In this document: positions 1 to 6,541 of the stretch, piece by piece | Layout of the letters: every line of letters begins with the position of its first letter | How positions within the stretch are numbered: the stretch's first letter is position 1 | From: Ferruginibacter sp. | GTDB lineage: Bacteria; Bacteroidota; Bacteroidia; Chitinophagales; Chitinophagaceae | NCBI GenBank assembly: GCA_018882645.1 | Contig: VERM01000085.1 | Location: 1-6,632 of the forward strand | Reading direction: 5' to 3' | Length of the DNA stretch: 6,632 nucleotides | Program-made: the position numbers and the translations under genes | The notes under the pieces: generated by a model | What the model saw: the letters and a program-made list of their open reading frames with translations, nothing else | What the model was told of the DNA's origin: nothing | Databases searched by the model: none

Positions 1-348
1 GTGTTGGTTCAGGTCTCTTATGCCATTGGCGTGGCTCAGCCTACCAGCATCAATGTGGTAACATACGGCACATCTAAAGTAAATCTTACCGATGGTCAGA
101 TTGCGGAGAAAATCATGAAAATGCCATGTTTTGACATGCGCCCTTATTACATAGAGCAACGCCTTAAGTTGCGTAATCCGATGTACAGCGAAACTGCAGC
201 ATACGGACATATGGGAAGAAAGAACGAGGTGGTTGAAAAAACCTTTACTTCTCCCGATGGGAAGAAAGTGACCAAAAAAGTGGAGTTGTTTACCTGGGAA
301 AAACTGGATGCAGTAAAAGAAGTAAAAAAAGCTTTTGGTCTGAAATAA
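1..348 (+). CDS. metK: S-adenosylmethionine synthetase, C-terminal part (5' truncated by window edge)
   Basis: MetK makes S-adenosylmethionine from methionine and ATP in the cytoplasm, as a tetramer. Only the last 115 residues are here. The GTG at position 1 is an internal valine codon and not a start, because the family is about 380-430 residues long and the fragment opens inside the conserved [12 protein letters not shown] segment. Further family marks are [16 protein letters not shown] (fragment residues 43-58), TAAYGHMGR (65-73) and the closing [12 protein letters not shown] (97-108). Compared with E. coli MetK, about 23 extra residues (74-96, rich in Lys, Val and Glu) lie between YGHMGR and the tryptophan motif; I recall such a longer tail from Bacteroidota homologues. 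The reading frame is intact to its TAA and a hairpin follows 16 bp later. The identification is secure; the true start lies outside the window. Confidence 0.96.
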   Translation: MLVQVSYAIGVAQPTSINVVTYGTSKVNLTDGQIAEKIMKMPCFDMRPYYIEQRLKLRNPMYSETAAYGHMGRKNEVVEKTFTSPDGKKVTKKVELFTWEKLDAVKEVKKAFGLK

Positions 349-364
349 CAACCCCTTTCGTTAT

Positions 365-396
365 TGCAAATCAGCCCCCTTCAGGGCTGATTTGCA
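365..396 (+). terminator. Strong hairpin downstream of metK, probable intrinsic terminator
   Basis: A perfect 13-bp stem (365-377 pairing with 384-396, arm GCAAATCAGCCC plus one flanking T-A pair) encloses the six-base loop CCTTCA. It starts 16 bp after the metK stop codon. Only three T residues follow on the plus strand before a C, so the U-tract is poor; the hairpin may end transcription with help or stabilise the mRNA 3' end. No gene reads into it from the right, so a bidirectional role is not needed. Confidence 0.75.
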
Positions 397-411
397 TTTC
401 AGTATATCTAA

Positions 412-445
412 CTCCTAAACCTCTAAACGTCTAAACCATCTAAAC
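412..445. repeat. Four short tandem CTAAAC repeats
   Basis: CTAAAC occurs four times, at 415-420, 423-428, 431-436 and 440-445, with spacing of 8, 8 and 9 bases. Each copy is preceded by a C/T-containing dinucleotide or trinucleotide that varies. It lies in the spacer between the metK hairpin and rlmB. No long open frame runs through it. Its function is unknown: it could be a degenerate simple-sequence tract or a cluster of protein-binding sites. Confidence 0.6.
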
Positions 446-481
446 ATTGAACTGCTTCGAAGGGATTGGATATCAATAATA

Positions 482-511
482 TTGACTTTTTTAATTGAAA
501 GATTAAAGTTT
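482..511 (+). promoter_or_regulatory. Weak candidate promoter for the rlmB unit, overlapping an AT palindrome
   Basis: TTGAC at 482-486 is followed, after a 17-base spacer, by TAAAGTTT at 504-511, which only loosely resembles the Bacteroidota -7 element TAnnTTTG. The second box lies within a perfect odd palindrome, ATTAAA-G-TTTAAT (502-514). A start site from these boxes would leave almost no leader before the GTG at 523. The region is very AT-rich, so chance matches are likely. That transcription starts somewhere between the metK hairpin and rlmB is more secure than these exact boxes. Confidence 0.25.
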
Positions 512-522
512 AATTTTAATTC

Positions 523-1293
523 GTGAAAAATTTCAGACACCAGCACCACCGTCCAAAAAAAAATACATTAATTGTAGGAAGACAGGCTGTTATCGATGCG
601 TTGAAGACGAGAAAGCAGCTCGACAGGATTTATCTCCAATCTAATGTACATGGGCCGGTTATTGACGAAATAAAGGCACTCGCCGCAAGAGAGCTGGTGC
701 CGATCAATAAGGTACCTGTTGAAAAACTCAACAACTTCAATGTAAGCAATCACGAAGGTTGTGTCGCTCAGATTTCTAAAATACAATACCAGGACCTGCA
801 ACAAATCATTTCATTTGTAGTGGAAAAAGGAGAGGTGCCTTTGTTTGTTATTTTAGATGGAGTGACGGACATTAGAAATATCGGAGCCATTGCAAGGTCG
901 GCATTTTGTTTTGGCATACATGCCATCATCATTCCCGACAGAGGGGTGGGCTCGCTCAATGAAGATGCAATACTGACTTCTGCAGGCGCTTTGGAAAAAA
1001 TCGCTGTATGCAGAGTAAGTAGTCTAATGAAAGCGGTTGATGATCTTCACCTGAATGGAATAAAAGTTTATGCCAGCGAGATGACTGCAGCCAAAGAAAT
1101 TGGAAGTATAGACCTTACAGAACCTTGTGCCATAATTATGGGCGGTGAAGAAAAGGGCATTTATCCTGCTCTGATGAAAATCTGTGATGAACAGTTTAAA
1201 ATTCCAATGCCCGGTAATTTTGAGTCGTTGAATGTTTCAGTTGCCACCGGAGTAATCCTTTATGAGGTTTCGCGCCAGAGAAAATTATCCTGA
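523..1293 (+). CDS. rlmB: 23S rRNA (guanosine-2251-2'-O)-methyltransferase, SpoU/TrmH family
   Basis: This cytoplasmic enzyme methylates the ribose of G2251 in the 23S rRNA P-loop using S-adenosylmethionine. The 256-residue protein has a basic, His-rich leader (RHQHHRPKK, residues 5-13), an L30e-like substrate-binding domain (about 16-92) and a SPOUT knot domain (about 105-254). All three SpoU motifs are visible: motif 1 at 112-126 with Asn119 and the probable catalytic Arg125; motif 2 GGEEKGI at 207-213 with Glu209; motif 3 SLNVSVATGVILYE at 235-248. The start is GTG: an in-frame TAA sits two codons upstream and no ATG occurs in frame before residue 169. No Shine-Dalgarno is seen, as is usual in Bacteroidota. 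It begins a likely three-gene unit, with a 19-bp gap to the lyase-like gene. A TrmH-type tRNA methyltransferase is the main alternative, but the N-terminal L30e-like domain favours RlmB. Confidence 0.9.
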   Translation: MKNFRHQHHRPKKNTLIVGRQAVIDALKTRKQLDRIYLQSNVHGPVIDEIKALAARELVPINKVPVEKLNNFNVSNHEGCVAQISKIQYQDLQQIISFVVEKGEVPLFVILDGVTDIRNIGAIARSAFCFGIHAIIIPDRGVGSLNEDAILTSAGALEKIAVCRVSSLMKAVDDLHLNGIKVYASEMTAAKEIGSIDLTEPCAIIMGGEEKGIYPALMKICDEQFKIPMPGNFESLNVSVATGVILYEVSRQRKLS

Positions 1294-1312
1294 GTGAATA
1301 AACGTTTGATAA

Positions 1313-2173
1313 ATGAGTACAGATAAAGTAAAAATCATTGAATGTCCTCGAGATGCCATGCAGGGTTGGCCGCATTTTATCCCAACGGAAAAGAAAATAG
1401 CATATTTAAAGTCTTTACTAAAAGTCGGTTTTGATACCATCGATTTCGGAAGTTTCGTTTCTCCAAAAGCAATACCGCAAATGGCGGATACCAAAGAGGT
1501 TTTAAAATCTATTGATAAAGAAGAGTCCTCTTCAAAATTACTTGCAATTATCGCCAATACAAGAGGTGCAGAAGATGCTGTTCAGTATGAAGCCATTGAT
1601 TATCTGGGTTTCCCCTTTTCCGTTTCTGAAACTTTTCAGCAACGAAATGCCAATTCATCCATCGCAGATGCATTTGTCAAAGTAAATGAAATACAAAATC
1701 TCTGTGTGAAAAATAATAAGTCGCTGGTAGTATATATTTCCATGGGTTTTGGCAATCCGTATGGTGATGAATACAATGAAGAGATTGTTTTTCAATGGGC
1801 GGATAAGCTGGTGGGTTTGGGTATCAGAATCATCTCACTTGCCGATACCGTGGGTGTGGCTATGCCGGAGCAGGTTGAAAAAATTACCGGACATCTGATA
1901 GGCGCATTGACTGATATTGAAATAGGCGTTCATTTGCACTCAACTGCAGTCAACTGGAAAGATAAAGCATACGCGGCTTTGAAGGCAGGCTGTAAAAGAT
2001 TCGACGGCGCTTTGAAAGGTATAGGAGGTTGCCCAATGGCCGGTAATGATCTGGTCGGCAATATGAATACAGAACTAATGTTGCCTTATTTTAAATCATT
2101 GAATCTGTTGAATGAAATCAATGAAGAAGCATTGAATGAATCAATGAAACTGGCCGCTGAAATTTTTATTTAG
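1313..2173 (+). CDS. Divergent hydroxymethylglutaryl-CoA lyase-like protein (HMGL/DRE-TIM family)
   Basis: This is a TIM-barrel lyase related to HMG-CoA lyase, which cleaves HMG-CoA to acetoacetate and acetyl-CoA at the end of leucine breakdown. At 286 residues it matches the mature family length. Conserved features are ECPRDAMQ (10-17, with Arg13 and Asp14 matching the catalytic Arg-Asp pair), SFVSPKAIPQMAD (47-59), SLADTVGV (175-182, metal-site Asp178), HLH (207-209, metal-binding histidines) and GIGGCP with Cys240 on the mobile loop, then Asn250 and Glu254. Departures from the usual HMG-CoA lyase pattern are HLHST for HCHDT, GGCPMAGNDLVGN for GGCPYAxGASGN, Asp44 where a Glu is usual, and Leu255 after Glu254 where the family has Asp. 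The family is firm and lyase chemistry is likely; the exact substrate is less sure. The ATG start fits the first beta strand and lies 19 bp after rlmB. Confidence 0.82.
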   Translation: MSTDKVKIIECPRDAMQGWPHFIPTEKKIAYLKSLLKVGFDTIDFGSFVSPKAIPQMADTKEVLKSIDKEESSSKLLAIIANTRGAEDAVQYEAIDYLGFPFSVSETFQQRNANSSIADAFVKVNEIQNLCVKNNKSLVVYISMGFGNPYGDEYNEEIVFQWADKLVGLGIRIISLADTVGVAMPEQVEKITGHLIGALTDIEIGVHLHSTAVNWKDKAYAALKAGCKRFDGALKGIGGCPMAGNDLVGNMNTELMLPYFKSLNLLNEINEEALNESMKLAAEIFI

Positions 2174-2189
2174 TTGTTTAATTTGATGA

Positions 2190-3164
2190 ATGAACTTTCG
2201 CCTCGAATATACACCCAAGCCTTTCGAAATAAAAATCCGGCATCAGGACAGATTGTTCCTTATTGGATCCTGTTTTACAGAGCAAATCGGCTCAAAATTA
2301 TCTGCCTCTAAGTTTCGTACTTTAGAAAACCCTAATGGAATATTATTCAATCCCGTAAGCATAGCCAATGCACTCAGTAGTTATGTTTCAGACAAGCAAT
2401 ACAAAGAAGAGGATCTTTTTCTGCAGAATGAATTATGGGGTAGTTGGGATCATCATACCCGGTTTTCAGCCTTGAGCAGTGAAGAGTGTCTGAAAAAAAT
2501 CAATACTTCACAAATTGAAGCGCATCGGTTTCTGAAATCGGCAAACTGGTTGATAGTGACATTGGGCTCTTCTTTTGTTTACGAACTGGCAGATAACAAT
2601 AAAGTTGTTGCCAACTGCCATAAGGTGCCAACGGATAAATTTTTCAAAAGATTATTGAGTGCGAAAGAAGTTGCAGAGGTATTAGCGGATTCCATATATA
2701 AGGTTAGGAATTTCAATCCGGGAATTAAATTTAATTTTACCATTAGCCCTGTCCGGCATCTCAGAGATGGATTTGTGGAGAATAACAGAAGCAAGGCCAA
2801 TTTGATTTCAGCAGTCCATCAGTTGGTGAGTGAAATCCCCGGTGCATATTATTTCCCTTCGTATGAATTAATCATAGATGATTTGAGAGATTATCGTTTT
2901 TTTGCTGAAGATATGGTGCATCCCAATTATGCTGCAACGAACTATGTATGGGAAAAGTTTATGGCATCTTGTATAGATAGTGATGCATATCTTCTGATGA
3001 AAGAGATATCACTCATCAACGCAGCGAGAAATCATAAGCCATTTAATCCTGGGTCTATGCAACATAAGCTTTTTATGGAATCGAATTTACAAAAGGTGCA
3101 GGCTCTTCAAAAAAAATATGACTACATTGATCTTAAGGATGAAATAGAATATTTCGGGGCTTAA
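2190..3164 (+). CDS. GSCFA domain protein (SGNH hydrolase-like)
   Basis: The 324-residue protein carries the hallmark GSCFTE at residues 26-31, the variant of the motif that names the GSCFA family. It fits an SGNH/GDSL-like fold: Ser27 in block I, a glycine-containing TLGSS segment (124-128), SPVRHLRDGF (186-195) followed by NNRSKA (198-203), and the block V-like AEDMVHPN (239-246) with Asp241 and His244 in the catalytic Asp-x-x-His arrangement. The likely catalytic set is therefore Ser27, Asp241 and His244. The GSCFA domain spans about residues 20-260; the rest (about 270-324) is a polar helical tail. There is no signal peptide or membrane segment, so it should be cytoplasmic. Esterase or acyl-hydrolase activity is plausible by fold, but no substrate can be given. 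The start ATG lies 16 bp after the lyase-like gene, and its stop codon shares bases with that of miaE. Confidence 0.9.
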   Translation: MNFRLEYTPKPFEIKIRHQDRLFLIGSCFTEQIGSKLSASKFRTLENPNGILFNPVSIANALSSYVSDKQYKEEDLFLQNELWGSWDHHTRFSALSSEECLKKINTSQIEAHRFLKSANWLIVTLGSSFVYELADNNKVVANCHKVPTDKFFKRLLSAKEVAEVLADSIYKVRNFNPGIKFNFTISPVRHLRDGFVENNRSKANLISAVHQLVSEIPGAYYFPSYELIIDDLRDYRFFAEDMVHPNYAATNYVWEKFMASCIDSDAYLLMKEISLINAARNHKPFNPGSMQHKLFMESNLQKVQALQKKYDYIDLKDEIEYFGA

Positions 3165-3775
3165 TGAATTCTGTCACCCCTCACCTCAGCACTATTCATG
3201 ATTTCTTTTTCATACTCCAGCCATTCGCTCCATCTTTTTCTGACCGTTTTTTTGTCTATATAATGTTCAGCTAAAGTGATGAACAATGTGTAATGGCCGG
3301 CCTCACTTTCCATGAATTTCCTGTAGAATTTTCGCATGTATTCGTCATCGAGTCCTTCGCTGAGTCGTTTGAAGCGTTCGCAGCTTCTTGCTTCAATCAG
3401 AGCCATGGTGAGCATTTGGTCTAAAAATCTTTCCTGCGGACTGCCGCCTTTTTTTTGAAACTCAATCAATTTGTTTACATATACATCTTTTCTTTGCTTG
3501 CCCAGTTGGAGATTGCGTTTTTTTAATTCAGCCAGAACCATCCTGAAATGGCCCCATTCTTCTGTGACAATAGGACTGAGCTCTTCAACCAGCATTTCTT
3601 TTTCAGGATTTTTTTGAATGAGTGTTATGCAGGTTGTCGCAGCTTTCTGTTCACAATATGCATGATCGGTCAGTATTTCCTCCAGTTGTATCTCAGCCAT
3701 ATTCACCCATCTTGGATCAGTAGGCAATTGAAGGCCCAGAATATTTCTGGTATGTTCACTCAAGACATTTTCCAT
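3161..3775 (-). CDS. miaE: tRNA-(ms2io6A) hydroxylase, diiron enzyme
   Basis: MiaE hydroxylates the isopentenyl side chain of ms2i6A at position 37 of tRNAs reading U-initial codons, using O2 and a diiron centre. It depends on earlier action of MiaA and MiaB, which are not in the window. The 204-residue protein matches family length and has the expected four-helix ferritin-like ligand pattern: DHAYCEQKAA (37-46, Glu42), EEWGHF (72-77, Glu73 and His76), ALIEARSCERF (125-135, Glu128) and SEAGHY (157-162, Glu158 and His161). The opening LGLQLPTDPRW (13-23) is typical, so the start at 3775 is preferred over Met26. It has no codirectional neighbour in the window: it converges on the GSCFA gene with overlapping stops and diverges from the DUF5686 gene. 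Other ferritin-like proteins are unlikely given the full MiaE motif set. Confidence 0.93.
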   Translation of the reverse strand: MENVLSEHTRNILGLQLPTDPRWVNMAEIQLEEILTDHAYCEQKAATTCITLIQKNPEKEMLVEELSPIVTEEWGHFRMVLAELKKRNLQLGKQRKDVYVNKLIEFQKKGGSPQERFLDQMLTMALIEARSCERFKRLSEGLDDEYMRKFYRKFMESEAGHYTLFITLAEHYIDKKTVRKRWSEWLEYEKEIMNSAEVRGDRIH

Positions 3776-3779
3776 ATTT

Positions 3780-3787
3780 CAAATGTA
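3780..3787 (-). promoter_or_regulatory. Candidate Bacteroidota -7 element upstream of miaE
   Basis: Read on the minus strand, the bases spell TACATTTG, an exact match to the Bacteroidota -7 consensus TAnnTTTG. It ends only 4 bases before the miaE ATG, so transcription from it would give a leaderless or nearly leaderless mRNA. No clear TTTG -33 box lies at the expected distance. In AT-rich DNA an exact match by chance is possible. Confidence 0.35.
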
Positions 3788-3826
3788 TGTCAATTTATTT
3801 ATTTGATTTAAAATATGGTAGTCTGA

Positions 3827-3842
3827 TATCAAAATATTGATA
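3827..3842. repeat. Short inverted repeat in the miaE / DUF5686 divergent spacer
   Basis: TATCAA (3827-3832) and TTGATA (3837-3842) form 6-bp arms around a four-base spacer. The element lies roughly midway between two divergent genes, where an operator could sit. It is short and AT-rich, so it may be fortuitous. In the rest of this spacer I see no exact -7 element for the plus-strand gene; the nearest is TACGTTAT at 3869-3876, with TTG at 3850-3852. Confidence 0.25.
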
Positions 3843-3914
3843 AATCGTGTTGCTTCATTTCTTTAATTTACGTTATTTTACATTACACTAATTGAAGTTT
3901 CTAATCTGTTATTC

Positions 3915-6500
3915 ATGTTTCCGAAAAAATCTTTCGTTTTCCGTTGTGTGTTTTTATGTTTTGTTGTTTGCTGTTCTTCTCTTTTTTCAATGAATGTATT
4001 GGCACAAAAAATATATGGTGTCATACGCAATGAAAAAGGTGAGGTTGTTCCTTATGCATCTGTAATTGTAAAAGGCACATCCAGGGGTGTAAGTGCTAAT
4101 GGGAACGCCGAATATGCACTGACCCTTACAAGCGGAAATAATGTAATTGTTTGTCAGCATGTCGGCTATGAATCGTTTGAGAAGGAGCTCGATATTTCCG
4201 CAGATACCAAAATTGATTTAATTTTAAAAGAGCAGCAGTTGATGATGAAAGAAGTAGTGATTAAAAAAGGAGAGGATCCTGCCTATGAAATCATTCGAAA
4301 TGCCATTAGGAAAAGAGATGATTATAAAAAAGAGGTAAAAAGCTTCAGCTGCGATTATTATGGGAAAGATATTATCAGAATCAACAACTTGCCAAAACAA
4401 TTATTCGGACAAAAAATTACCACAGAAGACATAAAAGTACTCGGGCTAGACTCCTCAGGGAAAGGCATCGCGTATCTTTCTGAATCCTTTTCAAAAGTAT
4501 TTTCTGAACAGCCGGATAAATTTAAGTTGGAGGTAATGAGCAGCAGGGTTAGTGGCAGCAACCGATTTGGTTTTACATTTCCTACATTTATCAGTTTATA
4601 TGATAACAATGTCAAAATATTTACGGAACAACTCAATCCCCGTGGATTTGTTTCTCCAATTGCAGACCGAGCGATGAATTTTTATCGCTTCAAATTTAAA
4701 GGCAGCTTTTTGGAAGACGGGAAGCTTGTCAATTCGATACAGGTGATCCCCAAAAGAGCATATGAGCCCCTGTTCTCCGGAACCATCAATATTATTGAGG
4801 ATGACTGGCGAATTCAAAGTTTCAATCTTTTACTGACAAAAAAATCTCAGTTGGAAATACTGGATTCCTTGCATATTTCACAACTCCACGTTCCTGCAAG
4901 CAAAGAGGTTTGGTTAGTGAAAAATCAATTGATACATTTCAATTTCAATTTTATGAAATTTGATGTAGGAGGTAATTTTCTTTCTGTGTATTCTGATTAT
5001 GCAATCAATCCCGTATTTCACAAAAATACCTTTGGCAATGTCGTCATTCGGTATGATACTGCCGTAGATAAAAAATCAAAAAAATACTGGGAAGAAAAAA
5101 GACCTGTTCCGCTGGATGATGAGGAGATGAGTGATTACAGGGTTAAAGACAGTCTGTTTGAGCTGACGCAGGCTCCTGATTACTGGAAGAATAACATTGA
5201 TTCACTGAAAAAACGGCAAGGCGCTCTCAAACCTTCGGATTTATTTTTTACAGGCGTCAACAGAACGCACTACAGCAATGCCAACAGATTCAAATGGGGG
5301 TTCGATCCGCTGATTGCATGTTTTTCTTTCAATACGGCTGAAGGTGTTTTAATGCAGATGTCAGGATATTTTGACAAGAAATTTGAAAAATCAAATTCCA
5401 GATTAATCATTAGTCCTACATTCAGGTATGGTTTTGGTAATACACATCTCAACAGTTGGGTCGATATTGTGTATCGCAGGCGAGAGCCGGGTTATGGAGA
5501 TGCGTATGAAAGATCTACATGGTCTGTTTCCGGCGGAAAAAGAATATCTCAATACAACAAAGATATCCCCATAACGCCTCTGGTAAATATGATAAGTACA
5601 TTACAAAGAGGATTGAATGCCATGAAAACCTATGAAAATTATTTTTTGGATTTAGGGTATTCCGGTAAATACGAAAATGGCTTGAGCATTAAAGCTCATG
5701 TATTGTATGAAGATCGCTCCCCAATTTTTAATACAAACAATTATACTCTTTTTCAAAAAAACCGTTCAAGGATTACCGAAAATTATCCTGTGGAGCGGGT
5801 TTCAATCGCAGATATTTTCAAACATCAGGCTGCTATGGCTAAGGTTGAATTGTCCTATAAGCCTGGTCAGAAATACATCCAATTCCCCGATAATAAAATT
5901 GCATTGACATCGGACTACCCGACATTCAGTTTGTCTTATTCAAAGGGATTTGAAGGCATACTGGGTAGCGATGTGAATTTCGATAAGTGGGTGTTCGGTA
6001 TACGTGACGATGAAAATCTCAAGCTTGCAGGAACATTAAAATACAAAATAAATATAGGCGGTTTTTTAAACAATAAAAAGGTTTTAATTCAGGATTATCA
6101 GCACTTCAATGCCAATCCGCTAACCTCCGCAAGTGAGTATGTCAATAGTTTTCAGCTCACCAACTCGTATAGCAACTCCACTACGGAAAAATTTTATGCA
6201 CTCGCTCATGTGGAACATCATTTTAACGGACTGCTGACCAATAAAATTCCGATCTTCAAACAGCTCAAATGGAATCTGGTGATTGGTTCCAACGCTTTTT
6301 TTATCAACAGGAACCGGCATTTTGCTGAAGCATTCATTGGCATCGAAAATATATTCAGGCTATTCCGGCTAGATTATGTGCACTCTTATCATAATGGTAA
6401 ATTTGCTTCATCTGCGCTTGTGCTTGGTGCAGGTAATATATTGGGAGGAAGTACCACAAATTTCCCGCCACAAGGAAGGCTGACGAGTGTAGTGTTTTAG
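3915..6500 (+). CDS. Outer-membrane beta-barrel protein, carboxypeptidase-regulatory-like domain plus DUF5686
   Basis: The 861-residue protein has a clear signal peptide: basic MFPKKSFVFR, a hydrophobic Cys/Phe/Val core, and cleavage probably after VLA at 28-30. A carboxypeptidase-regulatory-like beta-sandwich follows (about 32-106: YGVIRNEKGEVVPYASVIVKGT, cut here into IRNEKGEVVPYASV at 37-50, and HVGYE at 82-86). EDPAYEIIRNAIRKRD (120-135) marks entry into DUF5686. The middle part is soluble-looking beta structure; from about residue 455 amphipathic strands suggest a barrel, and the chain ends in SVVF, whose terminal Phe is the usual outer-membrane barrel sorting signal. No TonB box or plug domain is seen, so it is not an ordinary SusC-type transporter despite the similar N-terminal domain. 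The function of the family is not established to my knowledge. The gene is apparently monocistronic: divergent from miaE and convergent with the gene at the right edge. Confidence 0.88.
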   Translation: MFPKKSFVFRCVFLCFVVCCSSLFSMNVLAQKIYGVIRNEKGEVVPYASVIVKGTSRGVSANGNAEYALTLTSGNNVIVCQHVGYESFEKELDISADTKIDLILKEQQLMMKEVVIKKGEDPAYEIIRNAIRKRDDYKKEVKSFSCDYYGKDIIRINNLPKQLFGQKITTEDIKVLGLDSSGKGIAYLSESFSKVFSEQPDKFKLEVMSSRVSGSNRFGFTFPTFISLYDNNVKIFTEQLNPRGFVSPIADRAMNFYRFKFKGSFLEDGKLVNSIQVIPKRAYEPLFSGTINIIEDDWRIQSFNLLLTKKSQLEILDSLHISQLHVPASKEVWLVKNQLIHFNFNFMKFDVGGNFLSVYSDYAINPVFHKNTFGNVVIRYDTAVDKKSKKYWEEKRPVPLDDEEMSDYRVKDSLFELTQAPDYWKNNIDSLKKRQGALKPSDLFFTGVNRTHYSNANRFKWGFDPLIACFSFNTAEGVLMQMSGYFDKKFEKSNSRLIISPTFRYGFGNTHLNSWVDIVYRRREPGYGDAYERSTWSVSGGKRISQYNKDIPITPLVNMISTLQRGLNAMKTYENYFLDLGYSGKYENGLSIKAHVLYEDRSPIFNTNNYTLFQKNRSRITENYPVERVSIADIFKHQAAMAKVELSYKPGQKYIQFPDNKIALTSDYPTFSLSYSKGFEGILGSDVNFDKWVFGIRDDENLKLAGTLKYKINIGGFLNNKKVLIQDYQHFNANPLTSASEYVNSFQLTNSYSNSTTEKFYALAHVEHHFNGLLTNKIPIFKQLKWNLVIGSNAFFINRNRHFAEAFIGIENIFRLFRLDYVHSYHNGKFASSALVLGAGNILGGSTTNFPPQGRLTSVVF

Positions 6501-6541
6501 GTGTCTGCAGCGTCAAATAATACCTTAATTTTGCTTTGTCA

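Larger units (their letters stand above)
523..3164 (+). other. Predicted transcription unit: rlmB, HMG-CoA lyase-like gene, GSCFA gene
   Basis: Three genes on the same strand are separated by only 19 and 16 bp, with no hairpin or recognisable promoter in either gap. The unit is bounded on the left by the metK hairpin and on the right by the convergent miaE gene. Co-transcription is inferred from spacing alone. The products (rRNA methylation, acyl-CoA cleavage, SGNH-type protein) share no obvious pathway, so the grouping may be only housekeeping adjacency. Confidence 0.6.

Noticed and set aside
1..3. GTG at position 1 as a start codon
   Set aside because: The fragment begins in the middle of the conserved MetK C-terminal domain, so this is an internal valine codon.
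1285..1557. 90-codon minus-strand open frame opposite the lyase-like gene
   Set aside because: It lies antisense to the conserved N-terminal motifs of the lyase-like protein and shows no family features.
3788..3793. TTGACA on the minus strand, as a sigma-70 type -35 box for miaE
   Set aside because: A matching -10 box would have to lie inside the miaE coding region, and Bacteroidota promoters do not follow this consensus.
3548..3811. 87-codon plus-strand open frame opposite miaE
   Set aside because: It is antisense to a gene with full MiaE ligand motifs; its Cys/Phe-rich translation looks like a shadow.
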